Shown: positions 36,215-45,986 of the stretch, piece by piece
How positions within the stretch are numbered: position 1 is the stretch's first letter
Layout: each line of letters starts with the position of its first letter
NCBI GenBank assembly: GCA_947504195.1
Contig: CANNGN010000007.1
Span: 62,001-126,000, forward strand
DNA: 64,000 nucleotides
Direction: 5' to 3'
DNA from: an uncultured Vibrio sp.
Lineage (GTDB): Bacteria; Pseudomonadota; Gammaproteobacteria; Enterobacterales; Vibrionaceae
Made by a program: the position numbers and the translations under genes
Notes under the pieces: generated by a model
Databases searched by the model: none
Told to the model about the DNA's origin: nothing
What the model saw: the letters and a program-made list of their open reading frames with translations, nothing else

Positions 36215-36700
36215 TTAACGCAGTGAACCTTTCATCACACGCGCTTTCTCACGTTGCCAGTCTTTTTCTTTTGAATCGTCACGTTTATCGTGAAGTTTCT
36301 TACCTTTCGCCACACCAATCTTGATTTTCACCCAAGAGCGTGACCAGTAAAGAGAAAGAGCTGCCAGAGTCATACCCTCACGGTTGATACGACCAAACAA
36401 GTTGTCGAGTTCACGGCGAGATAATAGAAGCTTGCGCACACGAGTAGGGTTGGCAACCACGTGAGTCGACGCTTGTGTTAGTGGGGTAATTGTCATACCC
36501 GAGACAAACGCCTCTCCGTCTCGCATGAAAACGTAACTCTCTGCGATATTTGCTTTTCCTTGGCGAAGAGATTTTACTTCCCAGCCTTGGAGTTCTAGAC
36601 CCGCTTCAATTTCATCATCGATGAAGTATTCGTGACGAGCCTTTTTATTGGAAGCAATGGTATTACTTCCTACTTTTGATTTTGATTTTTTCTTAGCCAT
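36215..36700 (-). CDS. smpB: SsrA-binding protein SmpB
   Basis: A 161-residue basic RNA-binding protein of normal length. Landmarks are [35 protein letters not shown] at 12-46, the [15 protein letters not shown] block, and the C-terminal [25 protein letters not shown], whose tail becomes helical in the empty mRNA channel. It carries tmRNA into stalled ribosomes. It lies 67 bases upstream of mature ssrA on the same strand. A long palindromic repeat separates it from divergent ratA. The start has only a weak ribosome site. Confidence 0.97.
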   Translation of the reverse strand: MAKKKSKSKVGSNTIASNKKARHEYFIDDEIEAGLELQGWEVKSLRQGKANIAESYVFMRDGEAFVSGMTITPLTQASTHVVANPTRVRKLLLSRRELDNLFGRINREGMTLAALSLYWSRSWVKIKIGVAKGKKLHDKRDDSKEKDWQREKARVMKGSLR

Positions 36701-36762
36701 AGTGGCGCATTATACGACTTGAACTCTCGATAGGAAATCCTTTTATTTGCGTCGGATAAGAA

Positions 36763-36823
36763 TATACCCAAGTGATCTCAAGATGCAGGATTGATAGCTG
36801 CATATTGAGGTTACTTGGGTATA
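36763..36823. repeat. 61-bp imperfect palindrome, probable dispersed intergenic repeat
   Basis: The ends TATACCCAAGT and ACTTGGGTATA are perfect complements. Inside, ATCTCAAGATGCAG pairs imperfectly with CTGCATATTGAGGT. It fills the space between divergent smpB and ratA and resembles ERIC-like or MITE-like repeats in Vibrio intergenic regions. Only this one copy was seen in the window. Confidence 0.75.
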
Positions 36824-36873
36824 AAAGTACAATTGGCGCAGCCTTTTACTTTAGGCGTGATACAGGAGTGATT

Positions 36874-37302
36874 ATGAAGCAGGTCAGTCGTTCAGCATTA
36901 GTGCCATTTAGCGCTGAACAAATGTTTAACTTAGTGAATGATGTGCCAAAATATCCAGAGTTTCTTCCTGGGTGTTCGGGAAGTAAAGTATTGGAATCAT
37001 CGTTAAACAAAATGGTGGCCTCTGTAGATGTATCGAAAGCAGGAATCAGTAAGACGTTTACTACTTCAAATACGCTCAACGCAAACCAATCTATTTTGAT
37101 GGAACTTGTAGACGGCCCGTTTAAATCACTTGGTGGTGGGTGGTACTTTACCGCACTTGATGAACAGGCTTGTAAAGTCGAATTGAAACTGGAATTTGAG
37201 TTTTCTAGTAAAATGGTTGAATTGGCATTTGGAAAAATTTTCAATGAGTTAACCAGCAACATGGTTAATGCGTTTACTCAACGAGCAAAGCAGGTGTACT
37301 AG
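36874..37302 (+). CDS. ratA: RatA-like START/coenzyme Q-binding (type II toxin RatA family) protein
   Basis: 142 residues from the ATG at 36874, preceded by AGGAG; upstream in-frame codons run into the palindromic repeat. The fold is the polyketide-cyclase/START type ([63 protein letters not shown]). E. coli RatA was described as binding 50S subunits and blocking 70S formation; homologues such as Coq10 bind ubiquinone, so the ancestral role may be in respiration. It is 4 bases from rnfH, the usual partner. Function is by homology only. Confidence 0.93.
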   Translation: MKQVSRSALVPFSAEQMFNLVNDVPKYPEFLPGCSGSKVLESSLNKMVASVDVSKAGISKTFTTSNTLNANQSILMELVDGPFKSLGGGWYFTALDEQACKVELKLEFEFSSKMVELAFGKIFNELTSNMVNAFTQRAKQVY

Positions 37303-37306
37303 AACG

Positions 37307-37618
37307 ATGAGTACTGAAGCAGAAATGATACAGGTCGAAGTGATCTACGCATTGCCAGATGAGCAGCGCGTATTGGCTTTGATGGTGGATAGCGAATCCA
37401 GTGTCGAAGATATTATTCAACAGTCAGGTGTACTTGCGATGTATCCTGAAATTGATTTGGCAAAAAATAAAGTCGGTGTATTCAGCCGTAATGTGAAGCT
37501 TAATACGACAGTTAATAATGGCGATCGTATTGAGATATACCGACCATTATTAGCGGACCCTAAAGAGATCCGCCGTAAACGCGCTGAGCAAGCCAAACAA
37601 GCCGCAAAACAAAACTGA
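37307..37618 (+). CDS. rnfH: RnfH family ubiquitin-like protein
   Basis: 103 residues from ATG at 37307. [32 protein letters not shown] and [27 protein letters not shown] are the RnfH (UPF0125) pattern: a beta-grasp domain plus a charged C-terminal helix. It starts four bases after the ratA stop, so translation is coupled. The family is named for a link to Rnf electron transport genes in Rhodobacter, but its role here is unknown. It ends before a strong terminator. Confidence 0.93.
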   Translation: MSTEAEMIQVEVIYALPDEQRVLALMVDSESSVEDIIQQSGVLAMYPEIDLAKNKVGVFSRNVKLNTTVNNGDRIEIYRPLLADPKEIRRKRAEQAKQAAKQN

Positions 37619-37658
37619 TAGCGATGATCATGTGGTTTTTTCCAACGATCATAAAGCG

Positions 37659-37692
37659 AAAAAGCAACCTTTTAGAAGAGGTTGCTTTTTTT
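37659..37692. terminator. Rho-independent terminator between rnfH and bamE
   Basis: AAAAAGCAACCT pairs with AGGTTGCTTTTT over an 8-nt loop; A and T tracts allow use from both convergent genes. Confidence 0.92.
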
Positions 37693-37712
37693 GTTTTGGG
37701 AACACCGTAGAG

Positions 37713-38072
37713 TTATAGCAGGCCGTCGTTAAAGTTACTGCTCACTGGGAAGTCGCCCTCGACTTTGGTTAACTGGCTTGAGTTATCAAAGTGAACAATC
37801 AAATCTTTCTGATCGGTCTCTTCATGCCCTGGAGTATGGTGGTAGATATAATACCAAGTATTGGGATAACCGGTTTCTACTAGCATGGGTGAGCCGAGAA
37901 CGAAGCGCACCTGTTCTTTCGTCATACCCACTCGCAGACGCTCGACAGCGGGTTGTTCTACATAGTTACCCTGATTGATATCGATTCGATAGACTAAACG
38001 TTCAACAAGTGAACAACCACTTAGCATCGTAAGCGAAAGGGGAACAACAATAAGCCATTTCTTTAACTGCAT
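37713..38072 (-). CDS. bamE: Outer-membrane assembly lipoprotein BamE (SmpA)
   Basis: A 119-residue lipoprotein: signal peptide and lipobox LSGC (Cys at 20), then the BamE domain ([38 protein letters not shown] and [24 protein letters not shown]). BamE is a small accessory member of the BamABCDE complex that folds outer-membrane barrels; it binds BamD and phosphatidylglycerol. Its position next to recN is conserved. The start has a poor ribosome site. The gene is intact. Confidence 0.95.
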   Translation of the reverse strand: MQLKKWLIVVPLSLTMLSGCSLVERLVYRIDINQGNYVEQPAVERLRVGMTKEQVRFVLGSPMLVETGYPNTWYYIYHHTPGHEETDQKDLIVHFDNSSQLTKVEGDFPVSSNFNDGLL

Positions 38073-38213
38073 AATTGGACATCTAATTTAAAAATTAACT
38101 GGACTGATAATAAACAAGCTCAGACCAGAAGTAAAAACACTCTTCATCATCTGAGCCAGCTAAGACCACAATTTTCACAGTTTGTTGCAAGCTTTCGCGT
38201 AATTGTTGATAAA

Positions 38214-39881
38214 TTAAGCGGCGATTTGCAAAAGTTCTTTGGCATTGGCCAGCGTTGTTTCGGTAATTTCGCTGCCGCCAAGCAAGCGAGCCAATTCTGC
38301 TACTCGCTCTTGAGTATCCAGTGTCGACATTTGTGTTTCGGTTTTTCCTGCCTTGATATGCTTACTAACAAAGAGTTGCTGATGACCACAACCGGCAACT
38401 TGAGGAAGGTGGGTCACGCAGATCACTTGTGTTGATTCTCCCAATTGACGCAATAATTTTCCGACCATGGCGGCGGTTGGTCCGCTAATACCGACATCGA
38501 CTTCATCAAACATTAGACTCGGGGTATCTACTTTCTGCGCGGTAATGACTTGTATCGCCAATGAAATTCGTGATAACTCGCCACCCGATGCAACTTTAGC
38601 AATCGACTCTAATGGTTGCCCCGGGTTGGTTGAAACAGTGAAAACGGCAGAGTTACAACCTAAAGGTGACATATGTTGAGCATCAAAGGTGAGGTCAATA
38701 TGGAACTTTGCGTTCTCCATACTTAATTCATGCATACTTTGAGAAATAAGCTTGTCGAGCTCTTTGGCGTAGCGCAAACGGGATTTATGCAGTTTCTCGG
38801 CTTGTTGAATAAAACTGGCATGTTTCGCGTCGACATCTCGCTTCAAATCATCAATTTTTTCATCGGAGTAATCGAGCTTTTGAATTTCTGCCAATAGTGA
38901 TTGATGATGGTTATACAGCTCTTCAGGTAAAATTCGATGCTTCTTCGCCAGTGAAATTACTTTGCTGTAGCGTTCTTCAATGTAGGCCATTTGAGCGGGA
39001 TCGACTTCGATATTATCAAAGTAGCCGCGTAATTCGCTGTTGGTCTCTTCGAGTTGAATTATCGCTTCATTTAGCATGGAAGGCAGCGCATCTAAGCTAT
39101 TATCAAGCTCGGCAAGGTTCACTAACGATTGGTTAATATTTTGCAGTAAACTCAGAGCGTTCACATCATTATTGTCGGATAAGAGTTCGAGTGCTTGCTG
39201 GCAGTTTTGCGCTAATTCACCGCTATTAGACAGGCGTTTATGTTCTATCTCGAGTTCTGTAAATTCTTCTTCGCCAATCGCGAGCTCATTGAGTTCTTTG
39301 ATTTGATATTCGAGCAGTTGTAACTGAGCTTGGTTGGTTTCACTATTCTCTTTGACTTGTTGGAGTTCATTGCGAGCTAAGCGCCATTGCTGATAAGCAT
39401 CGCGGGTTTTCGCAATAAGAGAGTGATGACCAGCATATTGATCAAGCATCGACATTTGATGCTCTGGCTTTAACAATTGCTGATGCGCATGTTGACCATG
39501 AATATTAATCAGCAGTTGACCAAGGGCCTTTAGTTGGGCAAGTGGAACAGGACTGCCATTAATGAAAGCTCGTGAGCGACCTTCGCGGGTGATTACTCGG
39601 CGTAATATACATTCGTTGCCATCGAGCAATTCATTGTCTTCTAACCAGCGAGAAGCATGAAGATTATTTTCTAATAAAAATGCTGCGCAAACTTCCGTTC
39701 TTTCTTCACCTTGACGTACCATGCTTGCTTCAGCACGGCCTCCAAGGCACAGCCCAAGAGCATCAATAGCAATGGATTTACCTGCGCCGGTTTCTCCAGT
39801 AATGGTGGTCATCCCTTGAGATAACTCTAACTGTAATGACTTAACGATAGCAAAATTATTGACACTTAGATGTGCTAGCAT
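38214..39881 (-). CDS. recN: DNA repair protein RecN
   Basis: A 555-residue SMC-like ATPase. [38 protein letters not shown] gives the N-terminal Walker A, long central coiled coils run from about 155 to 370, and the C-terminal [17 protein letters not shown] signature with [18 protein letters not shown]alker B completes the split ABC head. RecN acts in double-strand break repair with RecA and is strongly SOS-induced. Two LexA boxes lie upstream, as expected. A GGGTGAG ribosome site precedes the ATG. Confidence 0.96.
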   Translation of the reverse strand: MLAHLSVNNFAIVKSLQLELSQGMTTITGETGAGKSIAIDALGLCLGGRAEASMVRQGEERTEVCAAFLLENNLHASRWLEDNELLDGNECILRRVITREGRSRAFINGSPVPLAQLKALGQLLINIHGQHAHQQLLKPEHQMSMLDQYAGHHSLIAKTRDAYQQWRLARNELQQVKENSETNQAQLQLLEYQIKELNELAIGEEEFTELEIEHKRLSNSGELAQNCQQALELLSDNNDVNALSLLQNINQSLVNLAELDNSLDALPSMLNEAIIQLEETNSELRGYFDNIEVDPAQMAYIEERYSKVISLAKKHRILPEELYNHHQSLLAEIQKLDYSDEKIDDLKRDVDAKHASFIQQAEKLHKSRLRYAKELDKLISQSMHELSMENAKFHIDLTFDAQHMSPLGCNSAVFTVSTNPGQPLESIAKVASGGELSRISLAIQVITAQKVDTPSLMFDEVDVGISGPTAAMVGKLLRQLGESTQVICVTHLPQVAGCGHQQLFVSKHIKAGKTETQMSTLDTQERVAELARLLGGSEITETTLANAKELLQIAA

Positions 39882-39908
39882 GTTCTCACCCTGTATATAA
39901 TAACAATA

Positions 39909-39924
39909 CTGTATAAGTAATCAG
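39909..39924. promoter_or_regulatory. LexA box 1 upstream of recN
   Basis: CTGTATAAGTAATCAG fits CTG-N10-CAG, 27 bases upstream of the recN start codon. Confidence 0.8.
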
Positions 39925-39930
39925 TATATA

Positions 39931-39946
39931 CTGTTTGCTTATACAG
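39931..39946. promoter_or_regulatory. LexA box 2 upstream of recN
   Basis: CTGTTTGCTTATACAG fits CTG-N10-CAG and lies 22 bp, centre to centre, from box 1, so two dimers would sit on the same DNA face. A palindromic CAGTATATACTG joins the two boxes. Confidence 0.82.
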
Positions 39947-40001
39947 TAAAGAAGGTGAGTGAAATTTATTCTATTTTGCGATTAATATGGGATTGCTGTC
40001 T

Positions 40002-40886
40002 CTAAAAGAGTTTGTTTGACCACCCGAGTTTATTTCGTAGAACATGGTAATAACTGTAGTTTTCAGGATGGACCAAATGCAGGCTATTTGGACTTTGATA
40101 TACATGAACTTCATCGCCCGGAGTCACAGGAAGAGAGACTTGACCATCACAACTCACTTGCTGAATACCCGGGTTATCTGGAGAAACTACCAACTTGATT
40201 CGCTTATTTCCGTCTACCACTAATGGTCGACAAGATAAGGTGTGTGGAAACATAGGAACCAATGACAGCGCGTTTAAGCTAGGGGAAAGAATCGGGCCGC
40301 CACCAGATAGCGAATAGGCCGTTGAACCGGTTGGTGTGGAAACAATGATGCCGTCAGAGCGTTGAGAGAATGCGAATACATCATCAATATAGACTTCGAA
40401 TTCGATCATTCGAGCTATTTGGCCGGGGTGCAATACCGCTTCATTGAGTGCTGTATTATGACTTTTCACCTCGCCGTGACGATGAACTTCGGCTTCGAGA
40501 AGAAAACGTTGCTCATCGGTATACTTCCCTGAGAGAACCAACGAGAGCTCGTGATGAAATTCCTCAGGATTTAAATCGGTAAGAAAGCCTAAGTTACCGC
40601 GGTTAACGCCAATAACTTTCACATTAAAACGAGATAACACACGAGCAGCGCCAAGCATGTTACCATCACCGCCAACCACGATGGCAAGATCGGCTTTTTC
40701 TGCTAATTCGAGTAAAGGCGTAAAGTGAGATTGAGGAATATTTTTGAGTAAGCCTTGTAATCGTTCATCGATAATGACCTCATAACCCTGCTCGGTTAGG
40801 TAGTCAAATAACTCTTTGTGAGTTTGAATTGCGACTTTATTACGGGGTTTGCCAATAATGGCGATAACGTTGAAGGCTTTTTTCAT
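40002..40886 (-). CDS. nadK: NAD kinase
   Basis: 294 residues from ATG at 40886; a TTG five codons upstream is less likely. The NAD kinase motif GGDGNML is present ([15 protein letters not shown], about residue 71), followed by [13 protein letters not shown], the NAD-binding [20 protein letters not shown], and [16 protein letters not shown]. The enzyme makes NADP+ from NAD+ and ATP in the cytoplasm. It is divergent from grpE across a short gap that contains a heat-shock promoter, and upstream of recN on the same strand with the LexA region between. Confidence 0.96.
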   Translation of the reverse strand: MKKAFNVIAIIGKPRNKVAIQTHKELFDYLTEQGYEVIIDERLQGLLKNIPQSHFTPLLELAEKADLAIVVGGDGNMLGAARVLSRFNVKVIGVNRGNLGFLTDLNPEEFHHELSLVLSGKYTDEQRFLLEAEVHRHGEVKSHNTALNEAVLHPGQIARMIEFEVYIDDVFAFSQRSDGIIVSTPTGSTAYSLSGGGPILSPSLNALSLVPMFPHTLSCRPLVVDGNKRIKLVVSPDNPGIQQVSCDGQVSLPVTPGDEVHVYQSPNSLHLVHPENYSYYHVLRNKLGWSNKLF

Positions 40887-40906
40887 AGTTTTTCCAATCA
40901 AGTCGG

Positions 40907-40935
40907 CTTGAATCGAGAGTCATCGCCCCCATAAT
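40907..40935 (+). promoter_or_regulatory. Sigma-32 (heat-shock) promoter of grpE
   Basis: CTTGAAT (-35, 40907-40913) and CCCCATAAT (-10, 40927-40935), with 14 bases between CTTGAA and CCCCAT, match the RpoH consensus CTTGAAA / CCCCATNT. Confidence 0.85.
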
Positions 40936-41032
40936 AAAGGCAAGTTATGCTTTAAAGCGAATTTTTATGTGTTTCGTGTAAAATAATTTTGAAATACTAG
41001 ACACAAAAAGAACATGCAACTCTGGAGATATC

Positions 41033-41647
41033 ATGAGCAACGAAGAAAACAAAATCAAAGATGAAGAACTACAGCAAGACGCCGTGGAGCAAGAGCAAGC
41101 AGAGGCCGACGTTGTTGGTAGTGACGCTGATATCGATTGGAATGAAAGCGAAGAACTAGAGCTCGACGAGCAAGCGAATAAGATTGCTCAACTGGAAGCT
41201 GCACTGCTGTCTAGTGAAGCAAAAGTAAAAGATCAACAAGAAGGCGTGTTGCGTGCGAAAGCGGAAGTCGAAAATATGCGCCGCCGTAGCGAACAAGAAA
41301 TTGATAAAGCGCGTAAATACGCATTAGGTCGCTTTGCAGAAGAGTTGTTGCCAGTTATTGATAATCTAGAGCGCGCAATTCAAGCCGCAGACGGTGAAAA
41401 CGAGGTGATTAAGCCTATTTTAGAAGGTATTGAGCTAACGCATAAAACGTTTGTTGATACGATTGCTAAATTCGGTTTAGCCGTGATTAACCCAGAAGGC
41501 GAAGCGTTCAACCCTGAATATCATCAAGCGATGTCGATTCAAGAAAGCCCTGATCATGAACCTAATACGGTTATGTTTGTGATGCAAAAAGGCTATGAAT
41601 TGAATGGTCGAGTGATTCGCCCTGCAATGGTTATGGTATCGAAATAA
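41033..41647 (+). CDS. grpE: Nucleotide exchange factor GrpE
   Basis: A 204-residue cochaperone. A very acidic N-terminus (about 1-50) leads to the long coiled coil ([44 protein letters not shown]) and the C-terminal beta-wing ([32 protein letters not shown]). It releases ADP from DnaK and acts as a thermosensor. A GGAG site precedes the ATG and a sigma-32-like promoter lies about 100 bases upstream. dnaK, normally next in Vibrio, is 5.9 kb away here because of an inserted group of genes. Confidence 0.96.
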   Translation: MSNEENKIKDEELQQDAVEQEQAEADVVGSDADIDWNESEELELDEQANKIAQLEAALLSSEAKVKDQQEGVLRAKAEVENMRRRSEQEIDKARKYALGRFAEELLPVIDNLERAIQAADGENEVIKPILEGIELTHKTFVDTIAKFGLAVINPEGEAFNPEYHQAMSIQESPDHEPNTVMFVMQKGYELNGRVIRPAMVMVSK

Positions 41648-41705
41648 TCTTTCGCCTAGCAAACTAGATAGAGAGTGATAACGGCTCTATTTTGCTCATA
41701 TAGAC

Positions 41706-41740
41706 AAATCCCCGAACCTAATTGGTTCGGGGATTTTTTA
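41706..41740. terminator. Rho-independent terminator after grpE
   Basis: A 13-bp perfect stem (AAATCCCCGAACC with complement), 5-nt loop and T tract. The convergent MarR gene could also use it. Confidence 0.95.
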
Positions 41741-41759
41741 TTTGGATTATGGGGTAATG

Positions 41760-42260
41760 CTAGCCGTTATTTGAATTTGAATGCTGAATCAGCTTTCTGA
41801 GAAGCGTTACCAGCGTGGCAAGCTCTGATTCATCGAGACCACTTAATTCTCTTTGCTCACACTCGAGTTTTTGTTTGTGAATTGATTCGATTGTCTCAAG
41901 TCCTTTCTGAGTAAGGTGAACCAGCTTACTTCTACCATCCTCTGGGTTGTCGATGCGATCAATGAGCCCTAATTTACCCAGTCTATCGATTACTTTACTT
42001 ACTCCACCTGCCGTGAATAGCATGGCGCTATTGATCTCTTTTGCAGTCAAAGTAAAAGAAGGCTTATTTGAGTGAAGGGCGGTGAGTACCAACCACTCAG
42101 AAAACTGCACGCCATAAGGATTAAGAACCTGAATAAAACTGGTTTTTAGAGTTTCATGCACCGAACGAATCAGCAGATCGACCGGAGGAGCCGACGAGTC
42201 ACTGTTATACCAACTTCGTTCAGCAAAAAGAGTTTCAATTTTATTCTTCTTTGGCTTCAT
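41760..42260 (-). CDS. MarR-family transcriptional regulator
   Basis: A 166-residue winged-helix regulator. The core FSEWLVLTALHSNKPSFTLTAKEINSAMLFTAGGVSKVIDRLGKLGLIDRIDNPEDGRSKLVHLTQKG has the MarR wing DxRxxxVxLT. An N-terminal arm of about 30 residues precedes the dimer helices. AAGGA precedes the ATG. It is divergent from the amidohydrolase gene, and two tandem 20-bp dyads stand in the 397-base gap, so it probably represses that gene and perhaps the TRAP transporter genes. MarR proteins often respond to aromatic or phenolic ligands, which would fit an aromatic-acid amidohydrolase, but the ligand is unknown. Confidence 0.9.
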   Translation of the reverse strand: MKPKKNKIETLFAERSWYNSDSSAPPVDLLIRSVHETLKTSFIQVLNPYGVQFSEWLVLTALHSNKPSFTLTAKEINSAMLFTAGGVSKVIDRLGKLGLIDRIDNPEDGRSKLVHLTQKGLETIESIHKQKLECEQRELSGLDESELATLVTLLRKLIQHSNSNNG

Positions 42261-42490
42261 ACATTTCCTTATTTTCGAACAGCAATAGTAGCCTTTATTC
42301 TTAAGTCATCTCAAGTTGAAGTTTTTATCCGAAGGCTATTTAACCACTAAGAACGACCAAAATTAATAACAAAAATCAGCCCACATTTTGATTAGGATCA
42401 ATGCCTTAATATTCATGGTAAAGAGGGGCGTTCTCTCCTGTGTTTTGGCTCACAACTTGACTAAATATAAAACAAATTGACCAAAAGATA

Positions 42491-42530
42491 TATATGTTCC
42501 ATGGAAACTATATAGTATCCTTGGAACATA
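42491..42530. promoter_or_regulatory. Tandem 20-bp palindromic sites, candidate MarR operators
   Basis: Two adjoining 20-bp elements share TATA-N3-TCC-N-TGGAA. The first centres on TTCCATGGAA (42497-42506), the second on ATCCTTGGAA (42517-42526). Centres are 20 bp apart, two helical turns, between the MarR gene and the amidohydrolase gene. Confidence 0.6.
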
Positions 42531-42657
42531 GTTTGTTAATCTTGTTTATCCATGGTGATGCCTCATTGCCCACTTGATATGAACTCGATTGAGCGCAGAA
42601 CTGCAAGATTTTCCCTGCTGGGAACAATGTCATTATTAAATCAAATTGGAGTAAATC

Positions 42658-43863
42658 ATGAGAAATATCGCACGCTTTGTCGTAGATACCCATTGTCATA
42701 TTACGTCTCTCTATCAGCCTGCAACTCAAGAAGGTTGGGACAGTGTCGACAATCACGAATGGAATGGTCTTTCACAAGAGATCGCTTGTTTCGATAACAG
42801 CCCGTTAACTTTGTACGATATGGATCGCTACGGTGTTGATATGGCGGTTTTATTGCCAAGTATTCCAGGCACGACTAACGCTTCTCAAGCAAAATTAGTT
42901 AAGCGATTCCCTGATAAATTCCGTGCGTGTTGTTGTGATCAAGAAGAAGTATTGAAAGCAATTCGCGGCGAAAAACAGTACAGCTTCAAAGATGCAATGA
43001 CTGAAGTGGAAACGGCTCTAAAAACGAACATGTTTGTTGGTATCGGTGAATTTGCACCGGGTTCTTCTGCTTACCACCGTCAGCTACCTGGTTTTGAAGG
43101 TAACGTTTCATTTGAAAAGCGCTTTGAAGAGTGGTGTGCGATTGCAGAACTCGCCATTAAATACGATGTACCTGTAATTAACCATGACCAGTTTATTCAT
43201 TTTAAAGACTGGAAAAACGTTGATATGTTGCGCAAAGTTGCAGAGACTTTCCCAACTCTTAAATTGATTCAATCTCACGGTTGTGTTGAAGATGAAAACG
43301 TCCGTGGTATGGAAGCAATCCGTGAAATGTATGAAATTGTTGGTAGCATCAAGAACATTTACATGGAAACCGGTGGTTGGGGTGTTGAACAGTTCCGCAT
43401 CGCATTTGAAGCTGGTGTTACTGCTAACCAATTAATGTGGGGTCACGATTACGGTAACGTTCCTCAACATATTGTTACTAAGAAGATTGAACAGTATGGA
43501 CCTAAAGTTAAAGAGCTTGAGTATCGTGATACCTTCTCAATGATGTGTTTTGGCTACGAAGGTTGGCCAGCTGTTCCTACTTATCAACCAGATTTTTATG
43601 GTTGGGGTATGCGCACTATCGACCGTGTTGGTGACTTCATCACTCAAGATGAGATCAACATGATTATGGGTGGTACTGCTGCTAAGCTTTACAAACTACC
43701 AGTACCATTCCCTCGCATGTTCCCTGAAGGTCGTCCTGATATCTTTGGTGATAAGTGTGCTGAGAGTGTTCCATTCTTACCAGATGATCAGATCAAGTAC
43801 CCTGAAGATGTTCGTATGTCGAATTCATCGTTTAACATGACGAAGAAAGAAGCGAAGATTTAA
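42658..43863 (+). CDS. Amidohydrolase-2 family metal-dependent hydrolase/decarboxylase
   Basis: A 401-residue TIM-barrel enzyme. The HxH motif of the amidohydrolase superfamily is DTHCH at 10-14, and other metal or catalytic residues can be placed at His176 (NHDQF), His207 (QSHGC) and Asp264 (GHDYG). This ordering fits the Amidohydro_2 family, which includes ACMSD-type decarboxylases, resorcylate decarboxylases and lactonases. GGAG precedes the ATG. It lies next to a TAXI-TRAP importer and a divergent MarR regulator, which suggests it processes an imported organic acid. The reaction, decarboxylation or hydrolysis, cannot be settled from sequence. Confidence 0.85.
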   Translation: MRNIARFVVDTHCHITSLYQPATQEGWDSVDNHEWNGLSQEIACFDNSPLTLYDMDRYGVDMAVLLPSIPGTTNASQAKLVKRFPDKFRACCCDQEEVLKAIRGEKQYSFKDAMTEVETALKTNMFVGIGEFAPGSSAYHRQLPGFEGNVSFEKRFEEWCAIAELAIKYDVPVINHDQFIHFKDWKNVDMLRKVAETFPTLKLIQSHGCVEDENVRGMEAIREMYEIVGSIKNIYMETGGWGVEQFRIAFEAGVTANQLMWGHDYGNVPQHIVTKKIEQYGPKVKELEYRDTFSMMCFGYEGWPAVPTYQPDFYGWGMRTIDRVGDFITQDEINMIMGGTAAKLYKLPVPFPRMFPEGRPDIFGDKCAESVPFLPDDQIKYPEDVRMSNSSFNMTKKEAKI

Positions 43864-43883
43864 TCTTTTCAGGACAGTTAATT

Positions 43884-43918
43884 AAAAAAGGTCTAGCGTG
43901 ATGCTAGACCTTTTTTTT
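43884..43918. terminator. Bidirectional terminator between amidohydrolase and TRAP permease genes
   Basis: AAAAAAGGTCTAGC pairs perfectly with GCTAGACCTTTTTT across GTGAT. Confidence 0.95.
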
Positions 43919-43923
43919 GGCTG

Positions 43924-45822
43924 TTAAACTGCCTTAGATAACGTTCGGCTATTTCGATATTCCAGCAGCACAAAGACAAAGATAAGTCCTATCGTGAGTA
44001 AGCGGAATGGATTCGGAAGCAATAATGTCGTTAATGCTAACCCAAGTAGAGCAATGCGTTTTGGCTGCGATAGCGCTTTGAATAAATAGCCTTCAATTGC
44101 ACCGGCAAATGAAACAATCAGTGCCACACAAGCAACAATCGATTCAATGAACTCAAACGATGACTCATTTTGGCTCCAAATCAAGCCTGAGAAAGCCATC
44201 ATCGCTGGAATCAAAAAGAACCCTTGCGCCAGTTTAAACGCTTGTACCGACGATTTCATCGGCGAGGCATTGGCTATCCCAGCACCAGCAAAGGCTGCGA
44301 GAGCAATTGGAGGGGTGACGTTTGAGGTTTGCGATAGCCAGAAGACAATCATATGTGCAGTGAGTAACGGTACATTTAAATCCATCAAAGCCGGAACCGC
44401 CATAACGGAAAGAACAATATAGGCCGCGGTTACGGGAAGTCCCATACCTAAGATTACCGCTGCAAAGGCGATAAATAACATTGCTGACCATAAATGCCCA
44501 CCGGATAGCGTGGTAAGGAACTGAGTGAACTGTAAGCCAATTCCTGTTTGTCCAACCACACCAACCACGATTCCTGCTGTTGCACACGCGATAGAAATGG
44601 GTAACGCAAGAATTGCTCCTTCTTTCATACCTTGAAGCACTAAAGCGAAAGTCATTTTACTGCCTTTTCGAGAAACTGCGGCAAGCAATATAGCAGCACA
44701 CCCAGCAATACCGACCAAAATAGGCGAGTAGGCCATAACAAGGAGTATTGTGATCATTACCAGAGGCAGTAAGTAGTGCCAACCTTGTTTCAAGATAACG
44801 CTGATTTTTTCTGTTTCGCTCATGCCTTGAAGGTTAAGTTTGCAAGCCATTAAATGGACATACAGTAAAGTACAGCCAAAATAGAGAATCGCTGGAGCGA
44901 TCGAAACGAGAATAATCTCGCTATATGGAATACCTGTGAACTGAGCCATAACAAAAGCACCAGCACCCATAACAGGAGGCATAATCTGACCACCTGTTGA
45001 GGCTGCTGCTTCAATACCAGCGGCTTGCTCAGGTTTATAGCCGAGCTTTTTCATCATTGGAATGGTGAGCGATCCCGTCGTTACGGTATTCGCAATGGCT
45101 GAACCTGAAATAGAGCCTAAAGCTGCCGACGCAAGAACACTTGCCTTTGCTGGGCCGCCACGAGACTTTCCTGCAATCGCAAAAGCACTATCAATAAAGA
45201 ACTGACCTGCGCCCGTGACTTGGAGAAATGCACCAAATAGAACAAAAATAAAGACCACACCGGCGGCGATAGCAAGCGGCGCACCAAACACACCATTGGT
45301 CGAGAAAATATGGAAACGGACCATTTCTTCAATGGAAAACCCTTTGCTGGCAAAGGAAGCAGGTAAGACATCACCAAACAGTGCATAACAAAGGAATATT
45401 AATGCAACGCCTACCATAATCATTCCAACGGAGCGTCGGGTCGCTTCTAGCAACACTACCATCAGTATCAAACCTGCTAGTTGGTCTTGGGCCTGCAAAC
45501 CGTCGAGGAGGAAACTGATATCGTCGTAGTCAAATTGAACGACGCGGTAAGCTGCCCAGCATGTTGCCACGATTAAAATTAAATCAACAGATCGAGCTAA
45601 AAAGTAAAAGAATGAACTATTGCGATTAGGCCCTACGAGAGGAAACGCGAGAAAAATAAGGACCAAAACCCAACCTAAGTGAGCGGGGCGAAAAACCGTT
45701 GCGGAGAGATCGGCCGTGATGCCTTGCCAAATTTGAAATACAGTTAGTGCCACTGCAACCAAACTGACGATCCAGGTAATGAGATCCGTCAGTTTTTCTT
45801 GACTGGATGAAACTTGAGTCAT
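43924..45822 (-). CDS. TRAP transporter fused permease (4TM/12TM, TAXI type)
   Basis: 632 residues from ATG at 45822, seven bases after GGAG. The N-terminal ~140 residues hold four hydrophobic segments equivalent to the small DctQ-type subunit. The rest is the large DctM-type subunit, with GSISGSAIANTVTTGSLTIPMMKKLGYKPEQAAGIEAAASTGGQIMPPVMGAGAFVMAQFTGI, the re-entrant signature of the family. It imports an organic acid, driven by Na+, in concert with the TAXI binding protein encoded just upstream. Fused permeases are usual for TAXI systems. The convergent amidohydrolase is the likely consumer of the substrate. Confidence 0.94.
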   Translation of the reverse strand: MTQVSSSQEKLTDLITWIVSLVAVALTVFQIWQGITADLSATVFRPAHLGWVLVLIFLAFPLVGPNRNSSFFYFLARSVDLILIVATCWAAYRVVQFDYDDISFLLDGLQAQDQLAGLILMVVLLEATRRSVGMIMVGVALIFLCYALFGDVLPASFASKGFSIEEMVRFHIFSTNGVFGAPLAIAAGVVFIFVLFGAFLQVTGAGQFFIDSAFAIAGKSRGGPAKASVLASAALGSISGSAIANTVTTGSLTIPMMKKLGYKPEQAAGIEAAASTGGQIMPPVMGAGAFVMAQFTGIPYSEIILVSIAPAILYFGCTLLYVHLMACKLNLQGMSETEKISVILKQGWHYLLPLVMITILLVMAYSPILVGIAGCAAILLAAVSRKGSKMTFALVLQGMKEGAILALPISIACATAGIVVGVVGQTGIGLQFTQFLTTLSGGHLWSAMLFIAFAAVILGMGLPVTAAYIVLSVMAVPALMDLNVPLLTAHMIVFWLSQTSNVTPPIALAAFAGAGIANASPMKSSVQAFKLAQGFFLIPAMMAFSGLIWSQNESSFEFIESIVACVALIVSFAGAIEGYLFKALSQPKRIALLGLALTTLLLPNPFRLLTIGLIFVFVLLEYRNSRTLSKAV

Positions 45823-45986
45823 GCAAAACTCCATTTTGCTTACGTACTAATTTTGCCTATGTACTCATTCGCCGATGTACATAAGAGAAGAACAGCGCTT
45901 ACATCAATGTAAACGCTAGGGGGTGTTAGCTTGTATAAGGCGGGAGGAGAATGTCCTCCCAGTTAACTTAATATACAACTTATGGG

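Noticed and set aside
42552..42797. 81-codon frame upstream of and overlapping the amidohydrolase gene
   Set aside because: Out of frame with the enzyme, no family resemblance, and the GGAG-preceded ATG at 42658 explains the locus.
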